64,000 nt of DNA, taken from assembly GCA_036924285.1 (NCBI GenBank), contig JAYKYS010000010.1, positions 6,634,001 to 6,698,000 of the forward strand. The letters run 5' to 3'. The DNA comes from Asterella californica. Its lineage: Eukaryota > Streptophyta > Marchantiopsida > Marchantiales > Aytoniaceae. Position numbers and translations under genes: made by a program. Below, in pieces: positions 47,861 to 57,503 of this stretch. Positions within the stretch are counted from its first letter, which is position 1. Every line of letters begins with the position of its first letter. The notes below the pieces were generated by a model. It ran no database searches and was not told the DNA's origin. It was given only the letters and a program-made list of their open reading frames with translations.

Positions 47861-48445
47861 TGGATTTTCCCTTCTTCCCCATCTTCCTCCCTTCTTCTAG
47901 TGAGCTTCCGAGACTTCTATTGAGCTTCTGTGAAGGTGAATGTCGTTGTAGTGTTGCAAGAAGACCGTTTCCGTAGGCAGAAGCCTGAGAAGGCTAGAGG
48001 AGGCATACACCTTGTGATTAATCTAACCTGTTGGGACTTGGAAGAGCAATGTGCGACAGACGTTGCTAGTTCGACTTCTACGAAGCAGGAGCAGTCTTCT
48101 GGAGGTGTGAGAAGCTGAGTTGAACCCCCAGAAGCCGAAGATTACTTCGGAAAGATTGTGTTGAGAAGACTGGAAGAAGTGATCTGGAAGCAGGACGCGT
48201 CTTCCCGAGCTTCCCTGTAGATAAGTGAGTGATATTTAGATGGTAGTTGTTTGTTTAGGTCCAGAGCACCTTCTGAAGGGTCTGGAAGTCGTGTGGTTTT
48301 GTGAGAAAACGGGATTTCAAGACAAAACCCGTGTGTTTGTGTGTTTGAACAAATCTTAGAACTTAGAGCAGCGATACTTGTGCGAATCCTCTGTGAGAAC
48401 GATATTTTGTATACTATATGGACAAAAAGAGAAATCTTGCGTCAT
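47861..48445 (+). pseudogene. Leader and integrase-flank remnant of the MHPRG family
   Basis: This is an inverted match to 29460-28930, with GAGCTTCTGTGAAGGTGAAT, GAGCAGTCTTCTGGAGGTGT and GAACTTAGAGCAGCGATACT in order. The frame ends just inside the integrase segment (REILRHYR). The match stops at about 48445, where unrelated DNA begins. Confidence 0.65.
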
Positions 48446-48611
48446 TACAGGTTCCCTTCTTAGTTTAGAACTGCTTTCCTGCTCCTACCGTTGTCTATCC
48501 TGCCACATGGGCAGTCACCTAAAAATACATAGGAAGTTGTCTCTTCTTAAAATAGTAGACTCCACTTCCTATCAAAATTACCTAGGGTCAACGACTATCT
48601 AACTCTACTAC

Positions 48612-49587
48612 CTACTCTTGATCGCCAGGTGCGATCTCCACTAGATTCTCTCCTACTTGATCCCCTAAGTCGGCTTCTGATAAAGTGGAAAGCCCTGCTG
48701 GTACCTCTGATGCGGCTGAGATGGCTTCCTCTTTGATACTTGTAATATGTGCTTCCACAACGGCTTCGGAAGACAGAAGAGGCTTTTGGAAAGTTGAGTC
48801 TACCCGCGCTTCTTGACTCTTCTGCTCCACCTGTTTGACGCTGAGAGTTGGGGTGACCTCACAGTGATCAGAGGTAGTCACCTCCTCCACTCTAAACACA
48901 TGGGAAGACACCTTGTCTTCCGGGGCTTCTTTTGTAGTCTTCTCGGCTTCCAACGCTGTCACTACCAAGTGGACAGCGAGGTAGAAGGAGGTGAGGTGCC
49001 CACCCGTTGAGATGCCTAAATAAGCTAACTCTGCTTGCACATATCCACGGAAAAAGACACCATAGTTGACAACTTCTCTCTCCCGGACGGCTTCTAAGAA
49101 GACAACATCCTGATCCCTTAAGTACCTGACCTTCTGAGCTTTCTCCTTAAGGAAGAGGTGAAGATAGAGTGTCTCCATAAGTCGCTTCTTCTGCTCCCGG
49201 TAAACCTCCACTTTCCAGTCATTTCTTCTCTATCTATCTTCCAGGAAGAGACAATAGTACTTCTGGATATATGTCATTGTCCAATAATGACTAGGGAGAT
49301 TTTATCTTTCTACAGTTCATAACCACGGTTCTCAGTTTCTGGTCGATGAAATGCTTTCCTCCACCACTCCAAGTTCCATGTTGTTCGGTCTTTCTCTAAC
49401 CACTCATGTCTTGACAGGTACACGATTTCGGGGAGGCAAGGCTGACCAGACTTCTTCGAACAGGCTGTGGTCGGCAAGATTCTAGTTCCAGTTGAAGAAG
49501 TCGAGGTCCAACTCCTTAATGAAGGGTTTTGTCGCACTCAGCTCAACTTGTGATAACACAAGATCTCGAGGATGCATGAAAGTCATA
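48612..49587 (-). pseudogene. MHPRG-family ORF, copy D
   Basis: It begins MHPRDLVLSQVELSATKPF near 49578, with FIKELDLDFFNWN and then a TAG in place of Trp. After a frame change, the frame 49211-48612 is clean: MEVYREQKKRLMETLYLHLF, VRYLRDQDVVFLEAVRERE, VVNYGVFFRGYVQAELAYLG, LAVHLVVTALEAEKT and an acidic tail to GDQE. This is the most complete version of the middle and C-terminal part of the protein. It lacks the long coiled coil seen in copy B, so the copies differ by internal deletion. No known function. Confidence 0.65.
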
Positions 49588-50350
49588 TTGAAGCTTTTAA
49601 CACTATACAACACATGATTGCTGTGAGCCTAAGGCCCAATCCTCACCAAGCTCTTGCAGTTCAAATTTCACTCTCGAAAAATGAGTTCAGTCTTCCGAAA
49701 GATAACTATGTTGTCTTCCAGAATTCCAAAAAAGCTTCTTGATAGCATCACGTCTTCTAATCTACACCTACGCAGTTCTAACTAAGCAATGCATAACATA
49801 GATTCTTGAGGAGACAATCCATCTTGCAATTCATCCTACTTTCTAGTAGAAGATAAAGAGTTATACGAGAAGAGAGACACACATAATGGTCAGAAGAAGT
49901 TCGAGAGCTCATGCGATGACAGTGACCTCCAGGAAAACTTTAAGGACAGCTTCTGGATAATTGACTAATTCAAAAAATTCTCACATCTAGGCTTCCTATC
50001 ACTAGTCTCACATGTCTTCTGGCTCCCTCTGCGTAATTCTATCCTCTCACCTCGCATACACTCTCATAAGAAGCTTGCTGCATAAATGAAAGACATGACC
50101 CTTGAAACTTTTCTCCAAATTTTGCTAGCAAGACTCCTCACAACTCTCATCTAAGATTGAAAGAAGAAGAAACATATTACGACTGGTCAGACAGAAGAGA
50201 CCCGCATAGAACCCTCACATCTTTTCGCACATTTTGCCAGTCTTTCTAATCTTCTAGCTCTCTAGGAAGATGCGGATTGAGAAGACATGATGATTAGGAG
50301 GGACTGACATGAATCCTAGTTTCCTTCTTCTAGAAATAATCACCAACTTA
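49588..50350 (-). repeat. MHPRG-family leader, inverted relative to 32.4-33.2 kb
   Basis: Diverged homology to the plus-strand leader runs right up to the ORF start: GTGGAGAGTG-type, CTCACAGCAATCATGTGT and AATCTATGTTATGCATTGCT. It contains many GAAGA/TCTTC words. No separate reading frame is supported. Confidence 0.65.
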
Positions 50351-51910
50351 CAACTCCACTCAAGATTCACATCAATATTCTCGCAAATCAAATCAAATCT
50401 ACACTATTTGATGTGAATTGAATTTAGCTTCTAGAAATGTCCAAACTTAAGACAAGTTTTCTGTCCATGGATTCGGAGGACAGAAACACAATGGGTTAGA
50501 GGTTCTGGATGAGAAGAGCAAAGAGTTCCTGCAAACAATTGCAAAAAATGAGGACGTAGAAACAGAAAAGAGGGAGGACAAAGGAAAGGACAAGAGAGAG
50601 AAAAGGAGAAAGAACCTCACAACCTTCTGACGATGATGTGTTGTCCTTCTGGTCCTCTACTTGGTCTCCAAACGCCTCTGGCTCTTCAATTTCACAGCTC
50701 AATCTTCAAATTCCTCCTTCGTATACAATAGAGCTTGAAACATTTGCATTGAAGTAGATGAGCTTGTTGTTAAATTCCACATGCAATATTGATATGCTGT
50801 TCTATTGGTTTGCTTGAAAGATGCGACCAAAAATATGTGAGATAGCTAGTTATGAAAAGTATGAGGGCTTAAAAAGACGAGCAACAACCAATGAATGCAA
50901 ATATAAATCCAAGACCTTGAATGTTTTTGTTTTTGTTTTACTATTATGCATATATATAAAATATATATATTTACACCTAGACTTCAGTTGTATGTAGTAT
51001 TCACACAAGTACCGAAACTAAATTTATCATTTCCTCTATGTAGTCCTTGGGAATATCTTCATAACGATATTCAATGTGTCTGAAACGAACTTCTCAAAAG
51101 AAAGTTACGTCCATCAAGTTTCAAGCTCCAAGCTTCATCATTCTCATACCATTCAACTTCTAGACATATCATATACAAGAGATGTCGAGAAATATTGATG
51201 TCCGAAAAAAGTCTTCAGTTTTGTCATGGTAATCACATATCCGGAATGGAGCATTGCCCCACGTAGAACTGAACCGCGAGCACAATTGCCATGTAATATA
51301 CTCCAGTAGTAGTGGTTTTGTATAAAGACTTAGGATTTATGTAAAAACTTTATGCTTTTTTTCTTTTGCGGCTTTCACAAAGATTCTGCTTGCAATGGAA
51401 TAGCAAGGCTAGGCGTTAACAATTTTCCAGAATTGTCGAGCTATGCGTTAACAATTTTCTGGGTCTACTTCTTTTCTTTTTCTTTTCCTGCTTTCACAAC
51501 TACTCTCTTGCAACGAAATTGCAGAGCTAAGCATTAGCTATTTTCTGGATCTTTCTCCTTTCTCTTTTTTTCTTACTTTTACACAACTCCATCCTTCAGT
51601 TACCTTTACTTCTTTTGACTTTTTGGTTTTCATCACTATTTTATCACTATGTTTTTCGTAAGAACTATACTCTTGAAAAAATGATAGATCACAGTGATAT
51701 TTAAAGACGGTGCGTCTTTTGCAAGCTTGGAAAAATGAAGACAATACGATTGATGAAGGACTCAAGCATTGTACACACTACTTTAAATTAAATGACTTCA
51801 AATCTCAACGCGGATAGAAGTGATCAGAAAATTAAAGGTCAATAATAGTAGGACCTCGATCTAAGGAGAAAGGTAGTTATCCACTTTAAGAGGTTATATA
51901 TACGAATTCC
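50351..51910. other. Spacer with T-rich degenerate repeats, no gene seen
   Basis: The AT-rich stretch contains TATATATAAAATATATATAT at 50.95 kb. At 51350-51560 words such as GCGTTAACAATTTTC recur with pyrimidine-rich tails. No coding or RNA feature could be supported. Confidence 0.45.
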
Positions 51911-51914
51911 TCCA

Positions 51915-52310
51915 GAATCCTCCATCTGGTTGAGAACCAAGAACGTCAGAATTCCAGCAGGGGTGGACTTAGCCAAGAAGCTTCTTCCAAAATGGGCAGG
52001 ACCGTTCTTGATCGAGAAGAAGTTAGGTCTTGTGACCTATAAATTACGTTTTCCAGCTAGTATGAAGCACTATCATCCCATCATTCATGTTTCTAACTTA
52101 AAGATGTTTCGTGAGGAACTAGAGTCGTTGCCAGGAAGATATCAGAAATGGCATCCAGTATTAGAAGCATTACCAAGAGCTGATGATCTTGAGTTGATTG
52201 AGATAGTAGATCATCGAGCATCACCGAATCCAGATGGAGCTGGAGAACCCGTTACTCAATACCTATGTCGTTGGACAGGTAGAGTTCCGGGATTGGTAAG
52301 TGAAGTGGGC
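51915..52310 (+). pseudogene. Gypsy integrase C-terminus with chromodomain-like tail, displaced
   Basis: LRTKNVRIPAGVDLAKKLLP, then KWAGPFLIEKKLGLVTYKLR (GPY/F module) and HYHPIIHVSNLKMF belong to the very end of a Ty3/gypsy integrase. QYLCRWTG, a chromodomain-like start, is cut off. The module targets chromatin during integration. It should follow the integrase core, which in this element lies 3.2 kb downstream and lacks exactly this part. Frame ends at 52313 by overlap with the gag frame. Confidence 0.85.
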
Positions 52311-53820
52311 TGAACCAGTAACGCCATCAGCTTTCAACGGTGAGAAAAGCTTTTCTAGGTTTGAGTTATGGGTTACTGAGATGGAGAATTACTTGGAGAA
52401 CTTCGATGAGCGCAGCTGGTTCACCTATGCTGTTAGTAGACTGGAAGGAGAGGCTAAGGAATGGTATGGAGGTCAACAGCGGATGAGGAGTTTGAACAGT
52501 ACAACTCCTATGTCCACTTGGCCGGAGCTGAAGGATGAACTCAGAAGACATCTGGTACCGGTGGATGAAGCTACACAGTTTCGGCTGGAGCTCATTCATC
52601 TAAGACAGACAGGGAGTATCAGGCAGTATCTCCAGCGATTTTCTGAGTTGGTTACTCGTTTGCACATGATGGATCGCACCGACTTGCTGTTTCACTTGAA
52701 GAAAGGTCTGCAGGGTTTCTATGCTAGTGTGTTTGATAGCTGGGTTATGTTTCACAAGTCCGAGGACATGCAAGACTTGTTTGCATTTTTGGAAGCAGCA
52801 GAGAACACTAGAGAGCGTAACTATACCGTGCAGCCTTCCAAGTTTCAGCGTGGAACAAGTGGTGGCAAACCTAGTAGAGGATTTTGGCGCAATCCTCAAG
52901 GACAAATAGCGTCCTCTCAGAGTAGAGGTGGTAGAGGACGTGGTGGTGGAAGATTTGGTGCAGCGGGAAGGAGGTTTCCTCGTGGATCTCAACAACAAGG
53001 AGTTACTCGTGGTCCTACTCAGACACGATCTATTGGATCTTATGCATCCAATGCAGGATCCAACCAAGCTTCGACTTCAGGTGCTAGGAGCAGTGGAGCT
53101 AGCAGTGCTACATCTTCAAGGACGATCATCTGTTTTCGATGCGGACGGGATGGTCACATCGCTCGTGAGTGTCCTCAACGTTCAACAGCGAGCAACGTTC
53201 GTGGGTTGACAGTTGAAGAGACAACCAGTGTTGAAGAATCAGTTGAGGCGACTACTGAAGCAGAGGTATGTGCTGGTGAGCATTTGGTAAAACATGGAGA
53301 TTTTCTGCCGTGGATTGAAGTGAAACTAGGAAGCCAACAGTGTTGTTTGCTTATAGATACTGGAGCAGATGTGAATGTCTTGGATGAAAAGCTGGTCAAG
53401 ACCTTAGGGGTGACTAGAACCAAGATCATGAGCCCGTTGCTAGTAAGGTTTGTGCAAGGAAGCACAATCGTTACAGAAAAGCTCATGAGTGTTCCTGTTA
53501 CTGTTGGAAGGGTAACTAGGAAGCATGAGTTTTTAGTTATGAGCTTAGGTGACACGATGGAGGGTATCTTGTCCTGGTCCTGGTTACAAGAGACCAAGGC
53601 AAAGCTGGATGTTCAAGAAGAAAACGTCATAGTCATGGACCGATGGGGCTTGGGTCAACCACATCCTTTGATCATCAAAGAGAGACCCAAAGAGCCAAAC
53701 CATGCTGCTCGTAGGTTCCAACGAGCAAAGGTGGCATTTCAGATCTGCACAACTAGACAGTTTGGAAAGCAGATCAAGTCAGTAGATGAAGCTTGGGTTG
53801 CAGTGATGTCTAAACCCTAG
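52300..53820 (+). CDS. Gypsy gag-protease
   Basis: The frame has no ATG; it opens after a TAA at 52297-52299 directly beside the displaced integrase tail. A retrotransposon gag domain (FELWVTEMENYLENFDERSW to LFAFLEAAENTRERN, about residues 20-175) precedes an RG- and GRGG-rich linker. A CCHC zinc knuckle ICFRCGRDGHIARECPQR is near residue 290. The aspartic protease follows with LLIDTGADVNVLDE near 350-365. A TAG ends it at 53818-53820, with the pol frame continuing in phase directly after. Length is usual for gag-protease of plant chromoviruses. Intact coding is notable given damage downstream. Confidence 0.9.
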   Translation: MKWAEPVTPSAFNGEKSFSRFELWVTEMENYLENFDERSWFTYAVSRLEGEAKEWYGGQQRMRSLNSTTPMSTWPELKDELRRHLVPVDEATQFRLELIHLRQTGSIRQYLQRFSELVTRLHMMDRTDLLFHLKKGLQGFYASVFDSWVMFHKSEDMQDLFAFLEAAENTRERNYTVQPSKFQRGTSGGKPSRGFWRNPQGQIASSQSRGGRGRGGGRFGAAGRRFPRGSQQQGVTRGPTQTRSIGSYASNAGSNQASTSGARSSGASSATSSRTIICFRCGRDGHIARECPQRSTASNVRGLTVEETTSVEESVEATTEAEVCAGEHLVKHGDFLPWIEVKLGSQQCCLLIDTGADVNVLDEKLVKTLGVTRTKIMSPLLVRFVQGSTIVTEKLMSVPVTVGRVTRKHEFLVMSLGDTMEGILSWSWLQETKAKLDVQEENVIVMDRWGLGQPHPLIIKERPKEPNHAARRFQRAKVAFQICTTRQFGKQIKSVDEAWVAVMSKP

Positions 53821-55504
53821 GTGGAGACAGATGAGGAAGAACGTGTTGCTGCTCTTCCCATACATCCTGACAGGCAAGCATTGATTGAGAGGTTTCCTCA
53901 CATAATGTCGGACCAGCTACCAACAGGACTTCCTCCAAGGAGAGCCTTGGATCATGCTATTGATCTGGTTCTTGGAGCTACACCTACTGCAGTGCCATCA
54001 AGACGCATGTCGTTTGATGAGCTCACGGAGCTTAAGACTCAGTTGAAAGAGTTGGTAGCTCAAGGTATCTTACGACCCAGTATATCACCTTATGCTGCCC
54101 CGGTGTTGTTCGTGGCCAAGAAAGATGGTGGTATTCGCATGTGTGCGGACTATCGTGCACTCAATAAGGTTACTGTCAAGAACAAATGTCCTCTTTCTCT
54201 CATGGATGAAACCACCGATCGGTTGGCCACCGAAAGATATTTCACCAAGTTGGATCTGCGTTCTGGATATCACCAGATCCGGATCAAAGAAAGAGATGAA
54301 GAAAAGACAGCTGTAAGGACGAGGTATGGCTTGTTTGAGTACAGTGTTGCCGTTTGGATTGTCCAATGCACCTGGTACTTTCTGCAGGCTAATGAACGAG
54401 ATCTTCAGAGATCTCTTGGATGAGAGTGTTATCGTGTACCTAGATGATATCATCATCTTCTCATCCACTTGGGATCAGCATCTAGTAGATGTTGAAATGG
54501 TGTTTAAGCGCCTGGAAGAACATCAACTCTATCTCAAGAAGAGCAAGTGCTCTTTTGGACAAGAGAGTGTGGTGTTTCTAGGATGTTTGATTGATGCACA
54601 GGGTATTCATCCTAACAAGGCTAAGATTCGAGCCATTGTTGAATGGAAGAGACTTGAGAGTGTTCATGAGCTCAGATCCTTTCTTGGATTAGTTACATAT
54701 TTTCGGCACTTTGTTTATCAGTTCGCGCATAAAGCTGCACCTTTGTTTGGCTTATTGCGCAAGGCTTCCAAAGTTGTTTAGAATCCAGCAGCTGAACGAG
54801 CGTTTCAAGGGTTGAAACAAGCATTGACAGAGATGCCCGTGCTAGCTCTTCCAAAGATGGGAGAACCTTTCGAGGTTCACACAGATGCTTCCCAATGGAC
54901 CATTGGAGGAGTGCTGATGCAAGGAAAGCATCCAGTGGCTTACGAAAGTCACAAGTTCTCAGAGACTAAGACGAAATGACTTGCTCATGAACAGGAGATG
55001 TTCGCAGTTGTTCATTGTCTGAAGCGTTGGGAGCATTATTTGTTACCAAGCAAGGTTACTGTTGTGACGGACTGCGAGGGTAATACATACTTTCAGAGTA
55101 AATCCCGTTTGTCCCGCAAACAACAGAGATGGCAAGTGGAGCTTGCACGTTTTGATATCGAATGGCGATATCAAAAGGAGAAGGAAAATATTCCAGCGGA
55201 TGTGTTAAGCAGACGTGTCCAGGCGTTAACAACCCAGGACACAAGTGAAGAGCTTTTGGATCGAATCAGGCAAGCATTGCCAGATGATCCTCAGGCTCAA
55301 CGTTGGACCAGCCAACAAGAGAGAGATCCATTGATACGTAATCTCTCATTTCGCAATGGTCTTTGGTTTTATAAGCAAACCAAGGTCTATGTTCCAGCTA
55401 GATCTCTAAGGACACTAGTCATGCAAGAATGTCATGATTGTGAACTGGCTGGACATGGAGGGCAGAATAGAACGTTGCAACGAGTTAAAGAGCAGTTCTA
55501 TTGA
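53821..55504 (+). pseudogene. Gypsy reverse transcriptase-RNase H (frameshifted)
   Basis: RT motifs are RMSFDELTELKTQLKELVAQ, then PVLFVAKKDGGIRMCADYRA, TKLDLRSGYHQIRIKE and YLDDIIIFSS, the catalytic box in the normal form. A frameshift near 54342 separates LFEYSV from LPFGLSNAPG. RNase H has VHTDASQWTIGGVL and KRWEHYLLPS, with ADVLSRR at its end. Stops at about 54779 (TAG) and 54977 (TGA) break it. Both fit single C-to-T or G-to-A changes of TGG and CGA codons. The frame ends at 55504 in a TGA that probably replaced TGG. Confidence 0.9.
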
Positions 55505-55510
55505 CCGTCC

Positions 55511-56170
55511 ATGTTGGAGGATGTAGTCAAGTATGTGCAGACTTGCTTGACATGTCAACAACAACGAACGGAGCGAAGAAGACCTACAGGGTTGCTGAGG
55601 CCATTGCCAATACCTGATAGGCCTTGGGAGAGCATAAGTATGGACTTATGCACAGGTTTACCCAAATCAAGAGGTTTTGATGCTCTGTTAGTTGTTATAG
55701 ATCGTTTCAGGAAGCAAGCTCACATCATCCCTTGTAGGGAAGTAGTGACGTCAAGAGGTGCCGCTGAACTGTTTATACGATATGTTTTTAAGTATCATGG
55801 GATGCCTAAAGACATTGTTTCAGATCTGGATAGGAGGGTTGTAGCTGATTTTTGGAAGGGTTTGTTTCGAAGGCTCAGAACTACATTCAAGTTCAGTTCC
55901 TCTTATCATCCTGAAACTGATGGTCAGACGGAAAGGACGATCTAGATAGTAGAGCAAGGGTTGAAAAACTATATCATGCGAGATCAGAGTGATTGGAACG
56001 AGCACTTGGACTTGGTGGAGTTTACATATAACAACACCAAGCACTCGAGTACAAGATTTAAACCATTTGAAGTGGTTTATCGGGGTTCTCATGCACCTTG
56101 GACTCCTATAGCTCTGATATCAACTGTAACGTTCAACCGCAGATCACGGAGTCGAGTCGTCCGTCTCTAG
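55511..56170 (+). pseudogene. Gypsy integrase core, truncated
   Basis: The HHCC finger spans the stop at 55504 (ECHDCELAGHGGQNRTLQRV, then CLTCQQQ). The core has SISMDLCTGLPKS (first Asp), DIVSDLDRRVVADFW (second Asp) and SSYHPETDGQTER (Glu). A TAG replaces a Gln codon near 55943. The frame continues NTKHSSTRFKPFEVVYRGSH and ends around 56130 in unrelated sequence, so the C-terminal domain is missing at this end. Confidence 0.9.
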
Positions 56171-57398
56171 CCAATGAATCGCCGAACGTGAACCTCCTTG
56201 AAGACCTTGTACTATATTTGTGTCTCCAGATCCAGTTCGTTAAACTTTCCGCTAATAAACACCAAAGATTTGATAACCGTCGGACGGGTTTGGAGTAACT
56301 AACTAATCTTTGGCAGGCTTCTGTTACTAATCTCAAGTTTCAGAACACTGTGGAAACTATTCCAAGCTTGGGTTTGGTAAAATTTGGACAACGCTTTCGC
56401 TACTGGTGGTTAAGTCGGAACGCAATAAACCCTGAAAAGCCACAACCAAAACTAGGAAGCCTAGTGGATGCTAGGAAGTAGGAAAGTACACAGAAATAGA
56501 GTCAACCCCACACCAAACGCTTCAACCCAACTTCGGCACTCAATCCAAACTTGCTTATCATATAACAAAACAAATCACGGCGTTCACTTGCTGGCAAGGT
56601 CACGAAGAGCTCTTGAACGGGAAATTCTTCACTCCTCTGCAACTTTCCTCTGAGAATGTCGTTCCAAAACTAGAACTCTTCACTCTGAACGCTCCGATTT
56701 TCTACTCAATAAGCTAATTATCAAGCTAACTGCCAAATCAACACTAAACCCTTCCTGGTACCCTTGAATTGCAAGCGTTTATCCAGAGGATGTACAATCT
56801 CTACCCTATGTGCTCCAGGATACAGTCTATGCTCTCTTATGCTCTCTGCCTGGCCTTTGCTCTCTGCCTCTCTGTTGATACCGTCCGCAACAAAGTGAAA
56901 ATGAAAGAAGAGCATAACCGATGACCGCAAGTATGGAGGGATTGAGTTTAAATGAAGACCATATACTGCACACTGAGAACATATGTTTCATACTTCGTAG
57001 TTCGATCTGGAAACCATCTAGTTTGAACGGGAAGGGAGCTTGAGCTTTGATAGGAAGAAGCATAACATAAAGACTTGAACAACAAGAGCGTACAGCATCA
57101 ACCGTATTGCTGCAGCTTCAACAACTCGAGTCCCACTGTTTCTGGTAAAACTGTCCGGAATAAGAGGGGAAGATTTTAAGAATAAGTAGCTAGAGCCACA
57201 CGCAAGAGTTTGAAAATAAGGGAAAATTTACCCAGTTTTTAGGTATCTTGATCACCTGCTTGGTGCTCTTGGGCATTACATTATCCAAGAAGTAAACTGA
57301 CCCTGATGAATCAAGATAAGGCAGTACCAGTAAAGGATGAAAGGGGGGAGGACTTGATGACTTGCTCACTACAAATCACCTGTTCGGCATGACATCAT

Positions 57399-57400
<2 letters not shown>
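56171..57400. other. Flank of the gypsy element, nothing recognised
   Basis: No LTR could be matched to the left flank of the element. Only short frames without motifs occur. Confidence 0.4.
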
Positions 57401-57403
<3 letters not shown>

Positions 57404-57445
<42 letters not shown>

Positions 57446-57503
57446 ACGGTCCTCCCCTGTACCATCCTCAAAGTGTCATACCTAGAGAGAGAGAGAGAGA
57501 GAG
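57404..57503. repeat. Two (GA)n microsatellites in a short duplication
   Basis: GA repeats run 57404-57443 and 57484-57503. Each is followed by GGATAC(G/A)GTCCTCCCCTGT, so the microsatellite and its flank were duplicated together about 70 bases apart. Confidence 0.9.
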
